Source of the DNA: Actinospica sp035493475
Lineage (GTDB): Bacteria; Actinomycetota; Actinomycetes; Streptomycetales; Catenulisporaceae
NCBI GenBank assembly: GCA_035493475.1
Contig: DATJIF010000170.1
Span: 124,001-188,000, forward strand
Reading direction: 5' to 3'
DNA: 64,000 nucleotides
In this document: piece by piece, positions 59,064 to 64,000 of the stretch
How the letters are laid out: each line of letters starts with the position of its first letter
Position numbering within the stretch: position 1 is the stretch's first letter
The notes under the pieces: model-generated
What the model was told of the DNA's origin: nothing
Databases searched by the model: none
Seen by the model: only the letters and a program-made list of their open reading frames with translations
Position numbers and translations under genes: made by a program

Positions 59064-60109
59064 TGCGGCGGCATGACGCCGAGCGTGGCCGACGCGTGGC
59101 GGACCTCGGCGGCGACGTCCGCGGGGATGACGTCATCGAGGAACGCGTAGTCGGCCCGCAGCCCGGACCGGCCCGGCTCGTCGCGCAGGGCCCGCCACCA
59201 GCGCGCCACCCCGGACCAGCCGGGCGCGGCGAGGGCGCCGCCGAACTGCTGGACCGCGAGCGCGGCGCCGAGGTTGGCGAAGCGCAGCCGGTCGAGGAGC
59301 GGCCAGCCGGCGAGGGTGGCCGCGACGAATCCGGCCCCGAAGACGTCGCCCGCGCCGGTCGCGTCGAGCACGTCGGCGGTCAGGCCGGGCACGGAGGCGC
59401 TCTCCCCGGTGGTCGCGTCGGCGGCGATGACCCCGTCGCCGCCGCGGGTGATCACCGCGACCGGCACCAGGTCGCCGAGCTTGGCGAGCGCCGCCTCCGG
59501 GCTGCCGGTGCGGGTGTACGCCATGGCCTCGTCGGCGTTGGGCAGGAAGGCGTGGCACATCGGCAGCTGCTCGAGGATCTGGGCGGCCGAGCGGTCCGCC
59601 TCGTCCCAGCCGGCGTCGGCGAACACGAGCGTGCCCTGCGCGTGCGCCCGCTCCAGCCAGGCCTGCCGGTGCGGGCCGAGGTGTGCCACCGTGACGCGGC
59701 TGGGCGGCGGATCACCGATCAGTTCATCCGCGGTCAACGGCGGTTCATGCCCATGCGTCACCATGGCGCGGTCATGGTCGTAGGCGAGCGAGACGGTCAC
59801 CGGCGAATGCCAGTCGGGGAAGCGCCGGGAGCGCGAGAGGTCCACGCCCTCCTGCTCGCCGAGCACCTGCCAGCAGTACGCGCCGTACGCGTCGTCGCCG
59901 AACGCCGAGGCCAGCGACGTGCGCAGGCCGAGGCGGCTGAGCGCGACGGCGAAGTTCGCGATGCCGCCGGGGCCGGAGCCCATGCCCTTCGTCCACACCT
60001 CGACCCCCGGGCGCGGCGGCTGGTCGAGTCCGGTGAATACGATGTCGAAGAACAGCAGACCGGCGAGGAAGACGTCGAACGGCTCCTGTGGGGGTGTGGG
60101 ATCTTGCAC
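59060..60109 (-). CDS. PfkB-family sugar/nucleoside kinase
   Basis: A 349-residue ribokinase-type enzyme: N-terminal GG-type motif GMGSGPGGIANFAVALSRLG (about 43-62) and the C-terminal signature DATGAGDVFGAGFVA (about 280-294) with the catalytic Asp of the G-A-G-D anion hole. It phosphorylates a sugar with ATP. The GTG at 60109 has GGAG about 7 bases upstream, and the protein begins at the expected place. Divergent from DeoR with 100 bases between, and convergent with GH2; probable role in trapping the sugar freed by the glycosidases. Confidence 0.93.
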   Translation of the reverse strand: MQDPTPPQEPFDVFLAGLLFFDIVFTGLDQPPRPGVEVWTKGMGSGPGGIANFAVALSRLGLRTSLASAFGDDAYGAYCWQVLGEQEGVDLSRSRRFPDWHSPVTVSLAYDHDRAMVTHGHEPPLTADELIGDPPPSRVTVAHLGPHRQAWLERAHAQGTLVFADAGWDEADRSAAQILEQLPMCHAFLPNADEAMAYTRTGSPEAALAKLGDLVPVAVITRGGDGVIAADATTGESASVPGLTADVLDATGAGDVFGAGFVAATLAGWPLLDRLRFANLGAALAVQQFGGALAAPGWSGVARWWRALRDEPGRSGLRADYAFLDDVIPADVAAEVRHASATLGVMPPH

Positions 60110-60173
60110 GGCCGGTCTCCATTCACCGCGACGGAAGTCGTGCAATCGTAGCAAAAGCCGATCACATATGAGT

Positions 60174-60191
60174 AGGATTCTGCTCAGGATT
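60174..60191. promoter_or_regulatory. Direct repeat AGGATT-N6-AGGATT, candidate DeoR operator
   Basis: AGGATT at 60174-60179 and 60186-60191 have a 12-base period, with TGAGT and TGCTC before them. DeoR-type repressors commonly bind direct repeats. It lies between the divergent PfkB and DeoR starts and ends 18 bases before the DeoR ATG. Confidence 0.45.
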
Positions 60192-60209
60192 GAAAGGTAG
60201 TGTCCAAGC

Positions 60210-60983
60210 ATGCTTCCCGAACGTCGGCACCAGCTCATCCTGCGCGCGCTGCGCGAGGACGGACCGTCCACCATCGTCGCCCTCGCCGAGCGGCTCGGCG
60301 TGAGCCCGGCGACGGTTCGCCGCGACTTGGTCCGGCTGGACGAGGAGGGGCTGCTGACGCGGGTGTACGGCGGCGCGTCGCCGATCTCGGACCGGGACGA
60401 GCCGTTCACCGACGTGGCGACGGTCCGGGTCGGCGAGAAGGACGCGGTCGCCGAGCGCGCCGCGGCCCTCGTCAAGGACGGCGAGACGGTGCTGCTGGAC
60501 ATCGGCACCACCGCGCACCGGCTGGCCCGGCGGCTGCACGGCCGGAACCTGACCGTCGTCACCAGCAACATGGCCGTCTACGAGGAGCTGGCCGACGACA
60601 CGGGCATCGAGCTCGTGCTGCTCGGCGGCATGCTGCGGCGCGAGTACAGATCTTTAGTCGGCTTCCTGACCGAGGACAACCTGCGCCAGGTGCACGCCGA
60701 CCACCTCTTCCTCGGCACCAGCGGCGTGCGCCCGGACGGCCGGGTGATGGACACGACCGTCGTCGAGGTTCCGGTGAAGCGGGCGATGATCGCGGCCAGC
60801 GACCGGGTGATCCTGCTGGCCGACGCGGCGAAGTTCCCGGGCACGGGCGTCGCGACGGTGTGCGGCCCCGAGGCGCTGAACACGGTCGTCACGGACGGTC
60901 CGGTGGACGCGCGGACCTCGGCGGCATTGCGCGAGGCGGGCGTGACGATCGTGGAGGCGGCCACCCCGGCGCTGGTGGACTGA
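60210..60983 (+). CDS. DeoR-family sugar-responsive repressor
   Basis: A 257-residue regulator. The DeoR winged helix-turn-helix is at residues 6-57 (RRHQLILRALREDGPSTIVALAERLGVSPATVRRDLVRLDEEGLL). The ISOCOT-like sensor domain has VLLDIGTTAHRLARRL, the D-x-G-T-T phosphosugar-binding loop, and later DHLFLGTSGVRPDGRVMD and ILLADAAKFP. It should bind a phosphorylated sugar, such as the PfkB product, and release the operator. An unusual codon trio AGA TCT TTA (Arg-Ser-Leu) is at 60648-60656; the TTA (60654-60656, Leu149) may make it bldA-dependent in a Streptomyces-like host. Confidence 0.93.
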   Translation: MLPERRHQLILRALREDGPSTIVALAERLGVSPATVRRDLVRLDEEGLLTRVYGGASPISDRDEPFTDVATVRVGEKDAVAERAAALVKDGETVLLDIGTTAHRLARRLHGRNLTVVTSNMAVYEELADDTGIELVLLGGMLRREYRSLVGFLTEDNLRQVHADHLFLGTSGVRPDGRVMDTTVVEVPVKRAMIAASDRVILLADAAKFPGTGVATVCGPEALNTVVTDGPVDARTSAALREAGVTIVEAATPALVD

Positions 60984-60996
60984 CCGACCGTCAGTC
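60978..60996. terminator. Bidirectional hairpin between DeoR and NarK
   Basis: GACTGAC-CGACC-GTCAGTC forms a perfect 7-bp stem with a 5-base loop. It contains the DeoR stop codon (60981-60983) and the NarK stop codon (60991-60993), so both convergent transcripts would end here. Confidence 0.7.
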
Positions 60997-62208
60997 GTTG
61001 CCGCGCTGCTTCATCCGCGTGATCGAGTAGAGCGCGGCGGCGAAGGCGAGGTCGGACAGCAGCATCAGGCCGATCGAGTACGTGCCCTTCGCGCTGTAGA
61101 TCGCGCCCATGACCAGCGGGGGCACGAAGCCGCCGAGGCCGCCGACCGCGCCGACGATGCCGGTGACGGAGCCGACCTGGGCGGGCGGGGTGACCCGGGC
61201 GACGAGCGCGAAGATCGAGCCGCTGGCGGTGCCGAGGCCGGCGGCCATCAGCAGGAACGCGATCGTGCTCGTCGGGGTCAGCTGCGGATCGAAGGACTGC
61301 ACGATCGCGAACAGGCCGGCGACGGCGAGCGCGATCGCGGTGACCTTGGCCGGGTGGAAGCGGTCGGAGATGGTGCCGCCGACCGCGCGCATCACGACCG
61401 TCATCAGCGAGAACCCGGCGGCGCGGGTGCCCGCGTCGGTGGAGTCGAGGCCGTAGGCGTTGTGCAGGTACGTCGGCAGGTACACGCCGAACGCGACGAT
61501 GCCGCCGAAGCCGACCGCGTAGAGCGCGGCGAGCTCCCAGGTGACGGTCAGTCGTCCGGCGGCGCCGAGTCGCTTGGCCAGCGGCTCGGTCGGGATCTTG
61601 CGGTTCGGCGGGTTGGTCAGCGTGAGCAGCGCCAGCACGGCGTATGCGGCGAGCGCGATGGCCAGGATCGTGAACGGCAGGTTCACGCCGTGCTTGTAGA
61701 TGCGCGGTGTGAAGTAGCTCGAAAGTGCCGTGCCGCCCATCCCCATGCCGAAGACGCCGGTCGCGAAGCCGCGCCGTGCGGGCGGGAACCAGGCGTTGAC
61801 GTGCGGGATGCCGATGGCGAACGTGGTGCCGCCGATGCCGAGGATGAAGCCGACGAGCACGAGTGACCAGTACGAGTTCTTCGCCGGGATCAGCAGCAGC
61901 GTGGGGATGATCGCGAGCGCGGAGAACAGCGGGAACATCAGCTTCGCGCCGAAGCGGTCGGTGAGCGCGCCGACCGGGATGCGGCCGAGCGAGCCGATGA
62001 TGACCGGGACCGCGGTGAGCGCCGACTGCTGGAAGGACGAGAAGCCGAGCTTCGTCTGGAAGGTGCTGGCGAGCGGCGCGACGAGGTTCCAGGACCAGAA
62101 GGTCAGCGCGAACCCGATGGTGGCGACCCCGAGGTTCAGGTAGGCCGCGGTCGGGACGCGGTCGGCGGCGGTGCCGACGCCGGGCCGGATTCTCTGCTGC
62201 ACGCTCAC
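60991..62208 (-). CDS. narK: NarK-type nitrate/nitrite MFS transporter
   Basis: A 405-residue major facilitator with about 12 helices. It has the NarK family features: WSWNLVAPLASTF after the first basic segment, the GRIPVGALTDRFG segment (about 75-90), GIGGTTFAIGIPHVNAWFPPARRGFATGVFGMGMGGTALSSYFTPR (nitrate-signature Gly-rich helix, about 120-165) and a second signature GSVTGIVGAVGGLGGFVPPLVMG (about 355-380). It imports nitrate or exports nitrite. Start is GTG 62208 or GTG 62202; AAGG lies just upstream. The frame is open to 62301, but that sequence precedes a basic N-terminus without family match. Divergent from narG, with which it presumably shares control. Confidence 0.92.
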   Translation of the reverse strand: MSVQQRIRPGVGTAADRVPTAAYLNLGVATIGFALTFWSWNLVAPLASTFQTKLGFSSFQQSALTAVPVIIGSLGRIPVGALTDRFGAKLMFPLFSALAIIPTLLLIPAKNSYWSLVLVGFILGIGGTTFAIGIPHVNAWFPPARRGFATGVFGMGMGGTALSSYFTPRIYKHGVNLPFTILAIALAAYAVLALLTLTNPPNRKIPTEPLAKRLGAAGRLTVTWELAALYAVGFGGIVAFGVYLPTYLHNAYGLDSTDAGTRAAGFSLMTVVMRAVGGTISDRFHPAKVTAIALAVAGLFAIVQSFDPQLTPTSTIAFLLMAAGLGTASGSIFALVARVTPPAQVGSVTGIVGAVGGLGGFVPPLVMGAIYSAKGTYSIGLMLLSDLAFAAALYSITRMKQRGND

Positions 62209-62352
62209 CTTATGAACATACGGAGATACGACTTCTGCTGGCCCGCCGAGGTGCGCCGAACGGGTGGTTCTGCCAGAGCTGTCGCTCGTCCGGTCCAGCA
62301 CGCCACGGCCCCGGAGAAAGCCATGAGTAAGAGTGGCGATGGGCGAGTGCGA

Positions 62353-62358
62353 AAGGAG
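62353..62358 (+). promoter_or_regulatory. Ribosome binding site deciding the narG start
   Basis: AAAGGAG (62353-62358 core) lies 8 bases before GTG 62367, the first of two adjacent GTG codons (62367 and 62370). No ATG is present in the frame here, so this site fixes the start. Confidence 0.65.
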
Positions 62359-62366
62359 CCGGACAC

Positions 62367-64000
62367 GTGGTGGACACAGCGGAGCCGAGGACGGCGGCGG
62401 GCGGGGCGCGCCCCGAGCCGGGCCTGGACGGCGCCCCCACGGACCTGCTGCTGCGGCTCGGCTCGGCGTTCCGGCGGGTAGAGACCAGCCCCGATCACCG
62501 CGTGGAGTTCCTGACCGGCGGCCGGGAGGGGGACGTCTTCTACCGGGACCGCTGGAGCCATGACAAGGTCGTGCACTCGACGCACGGGGTGAACTGCACC
62601 GGGTCCTGCCGCTGGAAGGTGTACGTCAAGGACGGCGTGATCACCTGGGAGACGCAGGAGACGGACTATCCCTCGGTCGGCCCGGACCGTCCGGAGTACG
62701 AGCCGCGCGGCTGCCCGCGCGGCGCCGCCTTCTCCTGGTACACGTACTCGCCGACCCGGGTCCGCTACCCGTACGCGCGCGGCACGCTGCTGCGGTCGTA
62801 CCGGGAGGCGAAGGCGCGGCTCGGCGATCCGGTGCTCGCGTGGGCGGACGTGGTCGGCGATCCGGTGCGGCGCGAGGCGTACCACCGGGCGCGCGGCAAG
62901 GGCGGGCTGGTCCGGGTCTCCTGGGACGAGGCGCTGGAGATCGCGGCCGCCGCGCACGTGCACACGATCCGGGAGCACGGCCCGGACCGGGTCGCCGGGT
63001 TCTCCCCGATCCCGGCGATGTCGATGGTCTCGCACGCGGCCGGCGCCCGGTTCATGTCGCTGATCGGCGCGCCGATGCTGTCCTTCTACGACTGGTACGC
63101 GGACCTGCCGGTGGCCTCGCCGCAGGTGTTCGGCGACCAGACGGACGTGCCGGAGTCCGGGGACTGGTGGGACGCCGCGTACCTGATCATGTGGGGCTCG
63201 AACGTCCCGGTGACCCGCACCCCGGACGCGCACTGGATGGCCGAGTCGCGGTACCGGGGGCAGAAGGTCGTGGTGGTCGCGCCGGACTACGCGGACAACG
63301 CGAAGTTCGCCGACGAGTGGCTGCACCCGCATCCGGGCACGGACGGCGCCCTGGCGATCGCGATGGGGCACGTGATCCTGCGCGAGTTCTTCCTCGACCG
63401 GCGCACGGACTTCTTCGACGACTACGTGCGCCGCTTCACCGACCTGCCGTTCCTGGTCACGCTGGCCGAGAAGGACGGCGCATACGTGCCGGGCAAGTTC
63501 CTGCGCGCGGCGGACCTCGGCGGCGAGCAGGCGGCAGCCGAGGGTGCGGAGTGGAAGACGGTCGTGTTCGACGAGTCCAGCCGGGTGCCGGTGGTGCCGA
63601 ACGGCTCGCTCGGCTTCCGCTGGACCGAATCCGGCGCGGGCAAATGGAATCTGGACCTCGGGCAGATCCGGCCGACGCTGTCGATGTACGGCGAGCCGGG
63701 CGTCGAGGTGCTGCTGCCGCGTTTCGACGACGCAGGAGGAGAACATCGGCACAGTGACACCGAGGGCGGCGAGCACGGCCAGGGGCGCGGCGAGGTGCTG
63801 CGGCGCGGCGTTCCGGCCCTGCAGCTCGGGCCGGACGGGCCGCTCGTGACCACGGTGTTCGACCTGCTGCTCGCGTCGTACGGCGTCGGGCGTGATGGCC
63901 TGCCAGGTAGTTGGCCCGCCAGTTACGAGGACGCCTCGGAGCCGGGGACGCCCGCGTGGCAGGAACAGATCACCTCGGTCCCGGCAGCGCGCGCGGTGCG
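62367..64000 (+). CDS. narG: Respiratory nitrate reductase alpha subunit NarG, N-terminal part
   Basis: This frame (about 544 codons) runs off the window; the full protein is usually about 1200 residues. The [4Fe-4S] ligand set is VHSTHGVNCTGSCRWKVYVKDG (His and two Cys, about residues 72-82), followed by EPRGCPRGAAFSWYTYSP (fourth ligand). The Mo-bis-MGD Asp ligand lies in LSFYDWYADLPVASPQVFGDQTDVPESGDWWDA (about 235). IMWGSNVPVTRTPDAHW binds the cofactor. NarG is the catalytic subunit of the membrane NarGHI complex that reduces nitrate to nitrite on the cytoplasmic face. narH, narJ and narI should follow beyond the window. 158 bases separate it from narK. Confidence 0.95.
   Translation, partial: MVDTAEPRTAAGGARPEPGLDGAPTDLLLRLGSAFRRVETSPDHRVEFLTGGREGDVFYRDRWSHDKVVHSTHGVNCTGSCRWKVYVKDGVITWETQETDYPSVGPDRPEYEPRGCPRGAAFSWYTYSPTRVRYPYARGTLLRSYREAKARLGDPVLAWADVVGDPVRREAYHRARGKGGLVRVSWDEALEIAAAAHVHTIREHGPDRVAGFSPIPAMSMVSHAAGARFMSLIGAPMLSFYDWYADLPVASPQVFGDQTDVPESGDWWDAAYLIMWGSNVPVTRTPDAHWMAESRYRGQKVVVVAPDYADNAKFADEWLHPHPGTDGALAIAMGHVILREFFLDRRTDFFDDYVRRFTDLPFLVTLAEKDGAYVPGKFLRAADLGGEQAAAEGAEWKTVVFDESSRVPVVPNGSLGFRWTESGAGKWNLDLGQIRPTLSMYGEPGVEVLLPRFDDAGGEHRHSDTEGGEHGQGRGEVLRRGVPALQLGPDGPLVTTVFDLLLASYGVGRDGLPGSWPASYEDASEPGTPAWQEQITSVPAARAV

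Noticed and set aside
1..64000. CRISPR arrays, tRNA or rRNA genes
   Set aside because: No regularly spaced repeats and no tRNA-like cloverleaf with a T-loop were seen in the intergenic regions.

Overview
The window is about 70% G+C, with strong third-position G/C bias, frequent GTG starts and many 4-base ATGA/GTGA gene overlaps. It carries a conservon (roadblock/DUF742/GTPase with a sensor kinase), a GtrA protein, GH38/GH2/GH4 glycosidases with an ABC importer lacking its own ATPase, a cysteine-type leader peptide and NarK/NarG. This points to the chromosome of a Streptomyces-like mycelial actinomycete (Streptomycetales or Catenulisporales); the species cannot be fixed from the sequence. Three in-frame TTA codons, rare in such genomes, occur in two genes of the first island and in the DeoR regulator.

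Layout. (1) 1-9841, minus strand: six overlapping genes encoding a Clp/AAA+ unfoldase without a visible ClpP-docking tripeptide, a Ser/Thr kinase, a 1459-residue helical-repeat (TPR-like) protein, a J-like protein without HPD, a GrpE-like protein and a DnaK-type Hsp70 (cut by the window edge). It looks like a private chaperone machine with a built-in kinase and is the best candidate for an undescribed system. (2) 10063-16361: FAD monooxygenase, AhpD-like protein, membrane proteins, acyl desaturase, GtrA. (3) 16393-21540, minus: sulfonate or sulfate-ester operon (SBP, permease, ATPase, LLM monooxygenase, TauD dioxygenase), preceded by a 27-codon leader peptide ending Cys-Cys-Arg-stop that overlaps a hairpin. 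A ROK regulator lies immediately upstream. (4) 23162-30694, minus: a transposase-derived protein with a lost catalytic core, conservon cvnABCD, and a transmembrane Ser/Thr kinase. (5) 30873-37483: a second NMT1/SsuA-type ABC importer, a methyltransferase, a class V aminotransferase of the Mo-cofactor-sulfurase type and an ABCG-type exporter.

(6) 37523-47496, plus: DUF4132, MoxR AAA+, DUF5682, VWA and SWIM zinc-finger genes, matching the gene content of the poorly understood E. coli yehI/yehL/yehM/yehP/yehQ locus. It ends at a 17-bp-stem hairpin shared with the converging operon. (7) 47561-60983: glycan-use island with an ABC sugar importer (no ATPase) plus epimerase on the minus strand; divergent GH4, GH38 alpha-mannosidase and GH2 genes; a PfkB kinase and a divergent DeoR repressor. 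(8) 60991-64000: NarK nitrate/nitrite transporter divergent from narG, which runs off the window.

No tRNA, rRNA, CRISPR array or intact insertion sequence was seen. All calls come from reading motifs by eye; no database search was run.
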